DNA of 64,000 nucleotides from Panacagrimonas sp052386745 (GTDB taxonomy: Bacteria > Pseudomonadota > Gammaproteobacteria > Nevskiales > Nevskiaceae): the NCBI GenBank assembly GCA_052386745.1, contig JBQTJW010000002.1:57232-121231 (forward strand). The letters run 5' to 3'. Positions 26,628 to 35,317 of this stretch are shown piece after piece. The stretch's first letter is position 1. Each line of letters starts with the position of its first letter. Both the position numbers and the translations under genes were made by a program. The notes under the pieces are model-generated. The model did no database searches. It had not been told where the DNA came from and saw only the letters and a program-made list of their open reading frames with translations.

Positions 26628-27473
26628 TCAGGCGCGCAGGACGGCAAGCCGTTGCAGCACCTTTTCCGGTACACCATCCGCGGGCACCGTGGCGAATCGG
26701 AAGCCGTCGGCGGGGGCGGCGGGCGGGGCGTCGCCGGTCCAGAATCCACCGTCCAGCGCGAGGCCAGTCGACGCTCCAACCATCACCCGCGGCGCGACCA
26801 CGAACTGCACCCCGCTGACCGCTCCGGAAAAGCCTTGCGCCGACGGCAGGCGCAGCCCCAGGGCCCAGCGATAGTGCGCGGCCACGTTGATGACGGGCTG
26901 GTACCAGGCGATCTCTTGCGCCGAAGCCGGTTCAGCGTCCGCCGATTCTTCAAGCAGCAGTCCGTCGAGCCCGTGTTCGCCGAAAGTGCGTAGGAACTCG
27001 GCGACGTAGACGGCGCAGGCATCGGCCTCGTCGGCGCCGGCCTCGACGCTGTCGGCGTCGCCAAATGCGAGGCGCCAGGCATCGACGACCCAGGCGCGCG
27101 GCGACGGCAGTGCGAGCACCAGGGGTGCATGCGGATGAGCCGCGCGCAACCCACGCACCACTTCGACCAGCAGACCGCGCAGACCCTCATCGCCCAGCAG
27201 CACCCGGGCCGGAGCGACCGCGCGCTTCCTGGCGGCCATCACCACTCTCAGCCCGGGGTTCGCTGCCGCCCAGGCGCTGGCGAACGCGCCCACCGGGACC
27301 ACGGCGAAGTCTGGTCGCAGAAGGCTCGCCGCCTTGTGCCGGAACGCGACGTACGCGGTGGCCTCGAGCCAGGGCGTTTGCCCATCGGCAAGCAGGCGCT
27401 CGGAATAGGCGGTGTCATCCAGCCACAGGGCGCGCCCGCGGGACGCAGCGATCAGGTCCAGAACTTTCGGCAT
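26628..27473 (-). CDS. Conserved-looking protein of unknown function
   Basis: This is a 281-residue soluble protein with no signal peptide or membrane helix. It has alternating short hydrophobic strands and amphipathic helices (PDFAVVPVG, GLRVVMAARK, APLVLALPSPRAWV, GLDGLLLEES, INVAAHYRWALGL, GVQFVVAPRVMVG), the rhythm of a TIM barrel such as the UroD/MetE type. No catalytic motif that I recognise is present, so this is only a fold guess. ATG with GGGAAG nearby supports the start. It is placed between murI (102 bases upstream) and aacS (48 bases downstream), perhaps co-transcribed with the latter. Confidence 0.65.
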   Translation of the reverse strand: MPKVLDLIAASRGRALWLDDTAYSERLLADGQTPWLEATAYVAFRHKAASLLRPDFAVVPVGAFASAWAAANPGLRVVMAARKRAVAPARVLLGDEGLRGLLVEVVRGLRAAHPHAPLVLALPSPRAWVVDAWRLAFGDADSVEAGADEADACAVYVAEFLRTFGEHGLDGLLLEESADAEPASAQEIAWYQPVINVAAHYRWALGLRLPSAQGFSGAVSGVQFVVAPRVMVGASTGLALDGGFWTGDAPPAAPADGFRFATVPADGVPEKVLQRLAVLRA

Positions 27474-27575
27474 GCGGCTTCCCGTGGGAATTTCGTGCGC
27501 TGATCTTCGCGCGCCCTGCCGTCGCGAGACATCAGGTCGGACACTTCCCGCGCCGCAACCCGTCCCTGCGTGACC

Positions 27576-28364
27576 TCAGCCCAGCTCGCGGAACAGTCGC
27601 CCGACCCGTTCGGCGCCGGCACTCGCCCGCCACTCGATGGCTCCCAGGTCGGCACCCGTGTTGGACAGCCCCTCGCGGTCCAGCACGCGCTGCACCTGGC
27701 GCGCCACCGCCTCCCCGGTGTCGAGCACCTGCACGCCCGGCCCCGCGAGGCGCTCGATCACCGGCCGCAGAAATGGGTAGTGGGTGCAACCGAGCACGAT
27801 CACGTCCGCGCCCGCGGCCTTCAGCGGCGCCAGGTACTGCTGCACCAGTCCGGCGACATGCGGTCCGTCGATTTCGCCCGCTTCCACGCACTCGACCAGC
27901 CCCGGGCACGGCTGGGTGATGACGCGGACGCTGCTCGAATGGGCGGCGAGCAGGCGGTGGAACTTGTCGCCCGCCAGCGCCGCGCCGGTCGCCAGCACGC
28001 CCACCACGCCGCTGCGGGTCGCGGCAGCGGCCGGCTTCACCGCCGGCTCCATGCCCACGAACGGAACGGGATAGCTGGCGCGCAGGTGCTCCACCGCCGC
28101 GATGGTCGCGGTGTTGCACGCGACCACGATCAGTTTGCATCCCGCGGCCAGGAGTTCTTCGGTGATGGCGACGGTGCGGGCCTGGATCTGGCCCTGTGGC
28201 CGTCCGCCGTAGGGGCAGTGCGCGCTGTCGGCGTAGTAGATGAATGCTTCGGCCGGCATCAGGCGGCGCAGTTCGCGCAGCACCGACAGCCCGCCGATGC
28301 CCGAGTCGAACACGCCGATCGGCCGCTGGCGGGGAGCCATCGATCCGCTCGGACCCAAGGACAC
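27576..28364 (-). CDS. murI: Glutamate racemase
   Basis: This 262-residue cytoplasmic enzyme makes D-glutamate for peptidoglycan. PIGVFDSGIGGLSVL opens the domain near residue 15. The two catalytic Cys lie in VVACNTATIAA and VLGCTHYPFLRP, with Asp and Ser in FDSG and DSAHCPYG. Two starts are possible: GTG at 28364, with AAAGGGG four bases ahead, and ATG at 28340 with little upstream signal; the first is taken. It follows sppA by 10 bases. Confidence 0.93.
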   Translation of the reverse strand: MSLGPSGSMAPRQRPIGVFDSGIGGLSVLRELRRLMPAEAFIYYADSAHCPYGGRPQGQIQARTVAITEELLAAGCKLIVVACNTATIAAVEHLRASYPVPFVGMEPAVKPAAAATRSGVVGVLATGAALAGDKFHRLLAAHSSSVRVITQPCPGLVECVEAGEIDGPHVAGLVQQYLAPLKAAGADVIVLGCTHYPFLRPVIERLAGPGVQVLDTGEAVARQVQRVLDREGLSNTGADLGAIEWRASAGAERVGRLFRELG

Positions 28365-28374
28365 CTGGCCCCTT

Positions 28375-30228
28375 TCAGTGGCGCGAAGAACCCGTGTTCG
28401 GCACGCACATGCAGTGCGCGTACACGCCGCGGGGATCGCTGAAACGCTGGAGCCAGCGGTTGGTGTCGGACTGCTCCATCATCCGCAGCAGCGGCTGCGT
28501 GGCGGCGAATTTCTTCAGGGACAGTTCGAATGCGCCAAACAGGCTGCCGACGATCCCCTGCGGAAACTGCGGTTCGGGATGGAATTCCTCGAGCGTCCAG
28601 TAGCCGTCGGCAAGACCGGCCAGCTTGGCGGCAGCGCGTGCGGCATCGTCCAGACCCCCGAATGAATCGACAAGGCCCAGTTCCTTGGCGGCCACCCCGC
28701 TCCAGACGCGCCCCTGGGCGATGGACTCGACCTTGGCCACATCCAGCTTGCGGCCACTGGCCACGCCCTGGACGAAGTCACGATAGCCCTTCTCGACTTC
28801 GGACTGGAAGATCGCCGCGACATCAGCCGACAAGGGACGGTCGGAACGGAAAGCACCCGCCAGCGACGTGGTGCCGACGCCGTCGGTATGGATGCCCAGC
28901 CGTTCCAGCGGCTCGCTGATGGTGGGGATCAGGCCGAAGATGCCGATCGACCCCGTGATCGTGGCCGGATGAGCCCAGATCTGGTCGGCGTCCATCGACA
29001 CCCAGTAGCCGCCACTGGCCGCGACGGTCCCCATGGATGCGACCACCGGCTTGCCGGCGGCACGCAGGGCGACGACCTCGCGCCGGATCAGCTCGGAGGC
29101 CCACGCGCTGCCCCCCGGCGAATCGACACGCAGGACCACCGCCGCCACCTTCTCGTCGCGCCGCGCGTCTTCCAGCAGCTGGGCAATAGTGTCCCCACCC
29201 GCCTGCCCGCTCAGTCCCGACCCGTCCACGATTTCGCCCTGCACCACGATCAGGGCGACGTCGCTGCCCCCGGGCCCCGGCTTCCGGGTGCGCTCGACCG
29301 CGCGCAGGTAATCGGAGTAGTGGATCTGCCGGAAGCTGCCGATCTCCTCGTCGAAGCCCACATCGGTGGCGATGCGCTGCCGGAATTCGTTCACCGACTC
29401 CACGTGGGTCACCAGACCCATCTCCTTGGCGTAGGCCGCGCCATCGCCGCCGCGCTTTTCCACGCCGGCCCGATAGCCGCCCACGTAGCGGTGCGCAAGA
29501 TCGGCGGACAGCTTGCGGTTGGCACCAAGCTGCTCGCCGTAAACCGTCCAGAGGTCGTCGAGCCACTGCTTGTTTGCGCGCCGGGCGGCGTCCGACATGT
29601 CGTTGCGGATGAATGGCTCGACCGCGGCCTTGAATTCACCCACGCGAAACACGTTGATCCGCACGCCCAGCTTGTCCAGCGCATCCTTGTAATACTGCTG
29701 GTAGACGTCGAATCCCTCCAGCAGGACCGAGCCCATCGGATCGATCGAAATGTCGTCCGCCGCCGCGGCGGCGAAGTACGAAGTCTGGTCGTAGAACGGC
29801 CCGTAGGCGTGAATGGTCTTGCCAGCCGCCTGGACCTTGCGCATTGCCACCACCAGCTCTTCGAGCTGTGCGATGCCCGCGCTGCTCAGCATGTCCAGCT
29901 TGAGGACCACGGTGGCAATACGCGGATCAGTCGCGGCGGCCTCCAGCGCAGCGGTGAGGTCGCGCAGCAAGGTCTGCGACGGCGGCTCGCGCGTGAGGCG
30001 CTCGAACAGGTGGCGCTCGACATCGATCTGGTCAACCACGTCCCCCGCTGGCCAGAGCACGAGCGCGGTGTTGTCCTCCACGCCCGTCACCGGACCACCT
30101 TTGAATGTCATCCAGAGCAGCCCCAGCGAAACGACGATTCCCAGTACCACCACGATGCGGTAGATCGTGATGACGGCTCCCCAGATGGCGCCGAAAAAAC
30201 GGCTGATGAACGATTTTTTTTCTGACAT
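28375..30228 (-). CDS. sppA: Signal peptide peptidase SppA (protease IV, long form)
   Basis: This 617-residue inner-membrane Ser/Lys protease degrades cleaved signal peptides. One N-terminal transmembrane helix lies near 20-42, then two tandem S49 domains as in E. coli. The catalytic Lys is in FRVGEFKAAVEPF in the first domain and the nucleophile Ser in ASMGTVAASGGYWVSMDAD in the second, followed by ANPATITGSIG-like AHPATITGSIGIFG. The C-terminal tail has three extra Cys/His residues (AHCMCVPNTGSSRH). ATG at 30228 is the likely start. It is divergent from the DUF423 gene. Confidence 0.93.
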   Translation of the reverse strand: MSEKKSFISRFFGAIWGAVITIYRIVVVLGIVVSLGLLWMTFKGGPVTGVEDNTALVLWPAGDVVDQIDVERHLFERLTREPPSQTLLRDLTAALEAAATDPRIATVVLKLDMLSSAGIAQLEELVVAMRKVQAAGKTIHAYGPFYDQTSYFAAAAADDISIDPMGSVLLEGFDVYQQYYKDALDKLGVRINVFRVGEFKAAVEPFIRNDMSDAARRANKQWLDDLWTVYGEQLGANRKLSADLAHRYVGGYRAGVEKRGGDGAAYAKEMGLVTHVESVNEFRQRIATDVGFDEEIGSFRQIHYSDYLRAVERTRKPGPGGSDVALIVVQGEIVDGSGLSGQAGGDTIAQLLEDARRDEKVAAVVLRVDSPGGSAWASELIRREVVALRAAGKPVVASMGTVAASGGYWVSMDADQIWAHPATITGSIGIFGLIPTISEPLERLGIHTDGVGTTSLAGAFRSDRPLSADVAAIFQSEVEKGYRDFVQGVASGRKLDVAKVESIAQGRVWSGVAAKELGLVDSFGGLDDAARAAAKLAGLADGYWTLEEFHPEPQFPQGIVGSLFGAFELSLKKFAATQPLLRMMEQSDTNRWLQRFSDPRGVYAHCMCVPNTGSSRH

Positions 30229-30339
30229 GAGCCGCACGGAGCGCCAAAATGAAGTCTCGGCGAGTATGCCACGAGGTCATCAGGCCTCGGCCGCGCCCGC
30301 CACCCCCCATTCCAACAGCAAATTTCCCTGACAAGTTCA

Positions 30340-30717
30340 ATGACGAACCTGGCGCAAGCATCTCTCTCTGTCGGCAGCGTGCTCGGTTTCCTGGCGGTGC
30401 TGCTGGGAGCGTTCGGCGCGCATGCGCTCAAGGTGCGGCTTTCAGTCGAAATGCTGGCAATCTGGAAAACGGCCAACGAGTACCACTTCTACCATGCGCT
30501 GGCATTGCTGCTGGTCGGGGTCATCGCACGCCAGGAGCGGCTGCCGGGACTCGATGCGGCGGCGCTGTGCCTTGTCGGCGGCGTGCTGGTGTTCTGCGGC
30601 AGTCTCTACCTGCTGGCGTTGACGCAGACGCGGTGGCTGGGGGCCATCACGCCGATCGGCGGGCTGCTGTTCCTGGCAGGCTGGGCCACACTTGCGTGGG
30701 CCGTCTGGCGGCGCTAG
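30340..30717 (+). CDS. DUF423 (YgdD-like) membrane protein
   Basis: This 125-residue protein has four transmembrane helices. GFLAVLLGAFGAHALK near residue 15 and WKTANEYHFYHALALLLVG near 42 are the family marks, with a conserved GAFGAHALK loop and paired His. The function is unknown. The ATG start is clear because the first helix follows at once. The stop TAG is shared with the stop of the convergent gene in the four-base palindrome CTAG. Confidence 0.88.
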   Translation: MTNLAQASLSVGSVLGFLAVLLGAFGAHALKVRLSVEMLAIWKTANEYHFYHALALLLVGVIARQERLPGLDAAALCLVGGVLVFCGSLYLLALTQTRWLGAITPIGGLLFLAGWATLAWAVWRR

Positions 30718-31754
30718 CGCCGCACGGCGCCGAGAATTGCATCGGCGAGCCGATCGGAAATGCGCAGCGCGGCAGACGTCACGGTCTGTTCGGCGACCAT
30801 CTTTGCTTCCTCGGCCGCTGCCTGTCGCGCCTGCTGGCCCAGGTCGGAGACCCGCTCGCCGTACGACCGCAGCGCGGCATCGAGTTGGGAGCGCATCTCG
30901 GTCAGTTGGGACAGCAGCTCGCGTTCGATGCCATCGATCCGCGATGTCACCAGCCTCAGCGCCCGATGGGTTTCATCCAGGCCAGTACGCAGTTCGCTCT
31001 GCATTCGCCGCGACTCCACCAGCCCTTCACCCCGCTCGCTCGCCAGCTGCGCAACCGTGGACTTGATTTCGTTGAACTGCACGAGCAGGCCCTGCGAAAC
31101 CTTGCGCATGCCGTCGTCGAGCTGTTCGCTCAAGGGGGCGGATTGAAGGCGGGAGAGCGCCCCGCTGGCGGTCCCATCGGCCACCACCAGCTGGGTCGAA
31201 AGGATGTCAGCGCGCCCGCCGCCGGCCACTACGACGGCCGTCGATGCCGCCAGGGGCGCGGGCACGGTGGACGCCCCTTCGTGACTCGCCGCCGCGGGAT
31301 GGCGCTCCAAGTCCGGACCCGTCGCGGAAAAGAAGGGCGGCGCCGACACCCGGTGACGGTTCGCGCGGTGCAGTTCGTCGACCACCCGTTGCAGCTGGGC
31401 ATGGACCGGCGGCATGCGCAGCACGGAGGTCGCACCCGCGGCATGGGCCAGGGCGTCGAGATCGGGGCCGCAGCGCGTTGCGAAGAAGAAAATCGGCACA
31501 TCCCTCGCCGCAGGGTTCCGGCGCAACAGGCGCAGGGCTTCAAACCCGTCGATGCCGCAGGTGTTCTGGCCGATGAAAATCACGTTGCACGACTGGGCCA
31601 GCAGCCGTTGCCGCGCATCGTCCAAGGTATCGGCGGCTACCAGCCGGTATCGCCGGGTGTCGAAAACATCACGCAAGGCCGCCAGGTCCGGCTCCGCAAT
31701 GCCAATCGTCAGCAGGTCAATGACGGGAACTGGATGCGCACGGTCGGGCCACAT
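30714..31754 (-). CDS. Degenerate receiver domain fused to a coiled-coil tail
   Basis: This is a 346-residue protein. Residues 10-125 follow a response-regulator receiver pattern (VIDLLTIGIAEPD, RYRLVAADTLDDARQRLL, CNVIFIGQNTCGIDGFEALRLLRR, DVPIFFFATR, HAAGATSVLRMPP). The phospho-acceptor Asp aligns with Gly, and the usual Lys before the last Pro is Met, so it should not be phosphorylated in the normal way. A Pro/Ala/Ser linker follows, then about 130 residues of long helices with heptad character (LVQFNEIKSTVAQLASERG, LLSQLTEMRSQLDAALRS). No membrane helix or output DNA-binding domain is present. ATG at 31754 opens the receiver. Confidence 0.7.
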   Translation of the reverse strand: MWPDRAHPVPVIDLLTIGIAEPDLAALRDVFDTRRYRLVAADTLDDARQRLLAQSCNVIFIGQNTCGIDGFEALRLLRRNPAARDVPIFFFATRCGPDLDALAHAAGATSVLRMPPVHAQLQRVVDELHRANRHRVSAPPFFSATGPDLERHPAAASHEGASTVPAPLAASTAVVVAGGGRADILSTQLVVADGTASGALSRLQSAPLSEQLDDGMRKVSQGLLVQFNEIKSTVAQLASERGEGLVESRRMQSELRTGLDETHRALRLVTSRIDGIERELLSQLTEMRSQLDAALRSYGERVSDLGQQARQAAAEEAKMVAEQTVTSAALRISDRLADAILGAVRR

Positions 31755-31878
31755 GCGAACGAATCTAGCACTGCCGCGGTGGCCTTGGAAAAGCCCTTGC
31801 ACGTCGCGTAGGTGCGGTGGATTGCCGCCCCTCACTTGCGGTCCGCAAGAGCGACCAACCAGGCAAAGCGCCGGTCGG

Positions 31879-32598
31879 TCAGGGCACGCCGGAGCCCAGC
31901 GGAAACAGGGCGGGAATGGCCGCGCTGGCCAAAAGGCGGATGCGCGTGGCGTACAGCACCGACGCCTCGTTGTCTTCCGGGTTGATCTCCACCATGTGCG
32001 CGCCCGCCTGCCGCGCGTGCTCGGCAAAGCCCGCCGCCGGCCACACGACGCCAGAGGTGCCGACCGAGACGAACAGGTCGGCCTTGCGCACGCACTCTCC
32101 GGCGCGGCGGAACACGGCTTCGTCCACGCCGTCGTGGAACCAGGTGATGTCCGGCCGCAGCCAGACGTTGCACTGCGGGCACCGGCGATGCCGGTACGGA
32201 CCGGCCGCCCGGTCCTCGTTCACGCCGTGGGTGCGGCAGCGCTGGCGCCACAGCGAGCCGTGCAGCTCGGCCAGCACCTGCACGCCGGCCCGCTGCAGCA
32301 GGCCGTCGATGTTCTGGGTGATGACCGACACGTTCGGGTGCCGCGCCTGCAAGGCGGCCAGGTGGAGGTGCCCCGCGTGCGGCGGGCAGGACAGCGCGGT
32401 GGCGCGTCGCACCTCGTGGAAGTCCAGCACCTTTTCGGGGTCGCGGTCGAACGCGGCCTGGCAGGCGTATTCCTGGTAGTTGTACTGGCTCCACACGCCG
32501 CCCACGCCGCGATAAGTGGGCATTCCGGACTCGGCGCTCATGCCGGCGCCGGTGAAGAACACCACGCGGTCGAACGAGCCGGGATCGAGCGTCTGCAT
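31879..32598 (-). CDS. cobB: Sirtuin, NAD-dependent protein deacylase
   Basis: This 239-residue cytoplasmic enzyme removes acyl groups from lysines using NAD. FFTGAGMSAESGMPTYRG near residue 14 is the NAD signature, followed by VITQNIDGLLQRAG near 105 and the catalytic His in LAELHGSLW. The zinc knuckle is CRTHG...CPQC, with three Cys and one His in place of four Cys. FVSVGTSGVVWPAAGFAEHA and EINPEDN close the Rossmann fold. It is divergent from kdsD with 106 bases between. Confidence 0.9.
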   Translation of the reverse strand: MQTLDPGSFDRVVFFTGAGMSAESGMPTYRGVGGVWSQYNYQEYACQAAFDRDPEKVLDFHEVRRATALSCPPHAGHLHLAALQARHPNVSVITQNIDGLLQRAGVQVLAELHGSLWRQRCRTHGVNEDRAAGPYRHRRCPQCNVWLRPDITWFHDGVDEAVFRRAGECVRKADLFVSVGTSGVVWPAAGFAEHARQAGAHMVEINPEDNEASVLYATRIRLLASAAIPALFPLGSGVP

Positions 32599-32704
32599 GC
32601 GCGCCAGTGTAGGAGTTTGCGCGCGGCCGCAGCGCGACGCGTGCCCGGTACGCGCTGCGGGCCGCCTTATATACTGCCGCCCAAATTTGAACACGCCAGT
32701 GGCA

Positions 32705-33679
32705 ATGAATCCTGCTTTCGATTTCGCGCGCCTGGGGCGCCGCACGCTGGAGATCGAGCGCGACGCCGTGTCCGCGTTGATCGCGCGCGTGGACGGAAGC
32801 TTCACGCGCACCTGCGAGCTGATGCTGGCCTGCACCGGCCGCGTGGTCGTGACCGGCATGGGCAAGTCGGGCCACGTGGGCGGCAAGATCGCGGCCACGC
32901 TGGCCTCCACCGGCACGCCGGCCTTCTTCGTGCACCCGGGCGAGGCCAGCCACGGCGACCTGGGCATGATCACGCGCCAGGACGTGGTGCTGGCCATCAG
33001 CAACTCGGGCGAGACGCCGGAAGTGCTCACCATCCTGCCGCTGTTCAAGCGCATGGGCGCGCCGGTGATCGCGATGACGGGCAAGCCCGGCTCCACCCTG
33101 GCCCGGGCCTCCGATGCCCACCTTGACGTGTCGGTGGCCAAGGAAGCCTGCCCGCTCAACCTTGCGCCCACCGCCAGCACCACCGCCACGCTGGCGATGG
33201 GCGATGCGCTGGCCGTGGCCCTGCTCGAAGCGCGCGGATTTACCTCGGATGACTTTGCCCTGTCGCACCCGGGCGGGCAGCTGGGCCGCCGCCTGCTGCT
33301 GAAGATCCGCGACGTGATGCGCACCGGCGAGCAGGTCCCGCGCGTGCTCCCGGGCGCGCCGCTCACCGCCGCGCTGCTGGAGATGTCGCGCAAGGGCCTG
33401 GGCATGACCGCCGTGGTCCAGGCCGACGGCCAGGTGGTGGGCATCTATACCGACGGCGATCTGCGCCGCACGCTGGACCAGGGCCTGGACGTGCGCTCCG
33501 CCAACATCGACCAGGCCATGACGCGTGGCGGCAAGTCCATCGACGCCGACCACCTCGCGGCAGAGGCGGTGCAGCTGATGGAAAAGCACAAGGTGTCGGC
33601 GCTGCTGGTCAAGGACGCGGACGGCCGGCTGACGGGCGTCATCCACATGCACGACCTGCTGCGCGCGGGGGTGGTGTGA
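32705..33679 (+). CDS. kdsD: Arabinose-5-phosphate isomerase KdsD
   Basis: This 324-residue enzyme makes D-arabinose 5-phosphate from ribulose 5-phosphate, the first step of Kdo synthesis for LPS. The SIS domain (about 35-170) has VVTGMGKSGHVGGKIAATLASTG, HPGEASHGDLGMI and ISNSGETPEV. Two CBS domains (about 205-324) end with VSALLVKDADGRLTGVIHMHDLLRAGVV. ATG at 32705 is the first start after the divergent promoter region. It heads a plus-strand run of about thirteen genes up to ptsI. Confidence 0.95.
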   Translation: MNPAFDFARLGRRTLEIERDAVSALIARVDGSFTRTCELMLACTGRVVVTGMGKSGHVGGKIAATLASTGTPAFFVHPGEASHGDLGMITRQDVVLAISNSGETPEVLTILPLFKRMGAPVIAMTGKPGSTLARASDAHLDVSVAKEACPLNLAPTASTTATLAMGDALAVALLEARGFTSDDFALSHPGGQLGRRLLLKIRDVMRTGEQVPRVLPGAPLTAALLEMSRKGLGMTAVVQADGQVVGIYTDGDLRRTLDQGLDVRSANIDQAMTRGGKSIDADHLAAEAVQLMEKHKVSALLVKDADGRLTGVIHMHDLLRAGVV

Positions 33680-34185
33680 TGCTCGATTCCACCGAGGTTC
33701 AGCGTCGCGCCGCCAACATCCGCTGCCTGTTTCTCGACATCGACGGCGTGATGACCGACTGCAAGCTGTACCTGACGCCGGAGGGCGAAGAGCTCAAGGC
33801 CGTGAACGTGCGCGACGGCTGGGGCATGAAGGCCCTGATGAAACACGGCGTGGAAGTGGCCGTGATCTCCGGCCGCCCGTCCGTGGCCATGCAGAAGCGC
33901 CTGGAGTGGCTGGGCCTGCGTCACGTGGTGCTGAACACCGAGATCAAGCTTCCGGCCTACGAGCGCATCCGCGACCAGCTCGGCCTGAGCGACGAGCAGT
34001 GCGCCATGATGGGCGACGACGTGCCCGACCTGCCGCTGCTCACGCGTGTGGGCCTGGCCATGGCCCCGGCCGACGCGCATCCCAAGGCCATCGCCGCCGT
34101 GCATTTCCTCAGCCGCTGCCGGGGGGGCGACGGCGCCATCCGCGACGCCGCCGACCTCATCCTCGCGGCCCGCGGCGTCGGCTGA
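33679..34185 (+). CDS. kdsC: 3-deoxy-D-manno-octulosonate 8-phosphate phosphatase KdsC
   Basis: This 168-residue HAD phosphatase without a cap domain releases Kdo from Kdo-8-phosphate. The nucleophile motif is CLFLDIDGVMTDCKLYL near residue 16, motif II VAVISGRPS, and motif III with the metal-binding MMGDDVPDLPLLTRVGLAMAPADAHP. The glycine-rich tail CRGGDGAIRDAADLIL is typical and inserts into the neighbouring subunit. ATG overlaps the kdsD stop as TGATG. Confidence 0.95.
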   Translation: MLDSTEVQRRAANIRCLFLDIDGVMTDCKLYLTPEGEELKAVNVRDGWGMKALMKHGVEVAVISGRPSVAMQKRLEWLGLRHVVLNTEIKLPAYERIRDQLGLSDEQCAMMGDDVPDLPLLTRVGLAMAPADAHPKAIAAVHFLSRCRGGDGAIRDAADLILAARGVG

Positions 34186-34197
34186 GAAACCACGCAC

Positions 34198-34752
34198 ATG
34201 CCCCGTTACGCCGGCCCGGTGATCGTCGTCGTGGTGCTCGCGCTGGCGATGCTCGTCCTGCGCAAGGAGGAGCGCGTGGCGCCAGCAGTGGCGGCCCAGG
34301 CCGATCCGCCGCGCTACACCGTCCGCGGCGCGCAGTGGAGCCGCTACGGCGAGACCGGGAAGGTGGAATTCCAGGGCCGCGCCGAGTCCATTGATTATTT
34401 CGATGACGAATCCGCGCGCCTGGCCAAGGTCGAGGTCACCGCGCCCAATACCAGCGGCGGCGCGCCCTGGATCGCCTCGGCGCCGGAAGGCCGCATGCCG
34501 GCCAAGGTCCACCGCGTTCTGCTCAGCGGCGGTGTGGACGGCAAGGGCCAGTGGCCGGACGGCGAGGCGCTGAAGTTCAGCACGCCGGAGCTGTGGCTGG
34601 ATTCCGACCGGAACGAGCTGAGCACGCGTGCCGCCATCCAGCTGGACAGCCGCAGCAAGCAGGCGCAGGCGCAGGGCCTGGTCGTGGATGGCAAGCGTCG
34701 CACCGTCGCCCTCCTCGGCGACGTGAAGATGCGGTACACCCGTGCGCACTGA
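34198..34752 (+). CDS. lptC: LPS export protein LptC
   Basis: This 184-residue bitopic protein is anchored by residues 5-22 (AGPVIVVVVLALAMLVLR) and links the LptBFG transporter to the periplasmic LptA bridge. The periplasmic beta-jellyroll is recognisable from the pattern YTVRGAQWSRYGETGKVEFQGRAESIDYF and the closing stretch KQAQAQGLVVDGKRRTVALLGDVKMRY, where the end of LptC matches the fold of LptA. It follows kdsC by 12 bases and overlaps lptA by 11. Confidence 0.88.
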   Translation: MPRYAGPVIVVVVLALAMLVLRKEERVAPAVAAQADPPRYTVRGAQWSRYGETGKVEFQGRAESIDYFDDESARLAKVEVTAPNTSGGAPWIASAPEGRMPAKVHRVLLSGGVDGKGQWPDGEALKFSTPELWLDSDRNELSTRAAIQLDSRSKQAQAQGLVVDGKRRTVALLGDVKMRYTRAH

Positions 34753-35317
34753 CGTGCCGACGGCAGCGGGCTGGGCGCTGGGCGTCTTCGCCAGCCTGTT
34801 CGCGTCGCTGGCGCCGGCGCAGAAGTCGGCCGACCTGCGTCCCACCGGGCCCGTAACCATCGAGGCGGACCACGCCGACTGGGTCAAGGGCGGGGCCATG
34901 GTCTACACCGGCAACGTGCGCCTGGTGTCCGACGACCTCAAGCTCGCCGGGGTGCGGATGGAGTTCCGGCAACTGCCCGACGGGCAGTTTGAAGCGCGCA
35001 TCGACGGCACCCCGGCCACGCTCAACCACACCGGCCTGCCGGAAGAAGACGGCAAGCCGGGTCCGCCGGTTGCCGCGCACGGCGAGACCATGACCTACGA
35101 CTCCAAGGCCGCGGTGGTGGAGATCGACGGCAACGCCGTGCTCGCGCGCGGCACCGACGAGATCAAGGGCGGCAACATCCACTACGACGTGGCCAACCGG
35201 CGCATCCAGGCCAACGGTGGGGAGGGCGGGCAGGTGCGGATCGTGATCCAGCCTCCGCCGCCGGGCGCCGACAAGAAGGGCAAGCCGCCGGCCGCGTCCA
35301 AGTCGCCGAGCCCGTGA
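34742..35317 (+). CDS. lptA: LPS transport periplasmic protein LptA
   Basis: This 191-residue protein has a signal peptide (about residues 1-27, ending near ASLAPAQ) and an OstA-type beta-jellyroll with PVTIEADHADWVKGGAMVYTG, SDDLKLAGVRMEF and AAVVEIDGNAVLARGTDEIKG. It polymerises into the periplasmic bridge for LPS. The C-terminal 25 residues (PPPPGADKKGKPPAASKSPSP) are a disordered Pro/Lys tail. The start is GTG at 34742 inside the end of lptC, and the stop overlaps the lptB GTG as GTGA. Confidence 0.9.
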   Translation: MRTDVPTAAGWALGVFASLFASLAPAQKSADLRPTGPVTIEADHADWVKGGAMVYTGNVRLVSDDLKLAGVRMEFRQLPDGQFEARIDGTPATLNHTGLPEEDGKPGPPVAAHGETMTYDSKAAVVEIDGNAVLARGTDEIKGGNIHYDVANRRIQANGGEGGQVRIVIQPPPPGADKKGKPPAASKSPSP

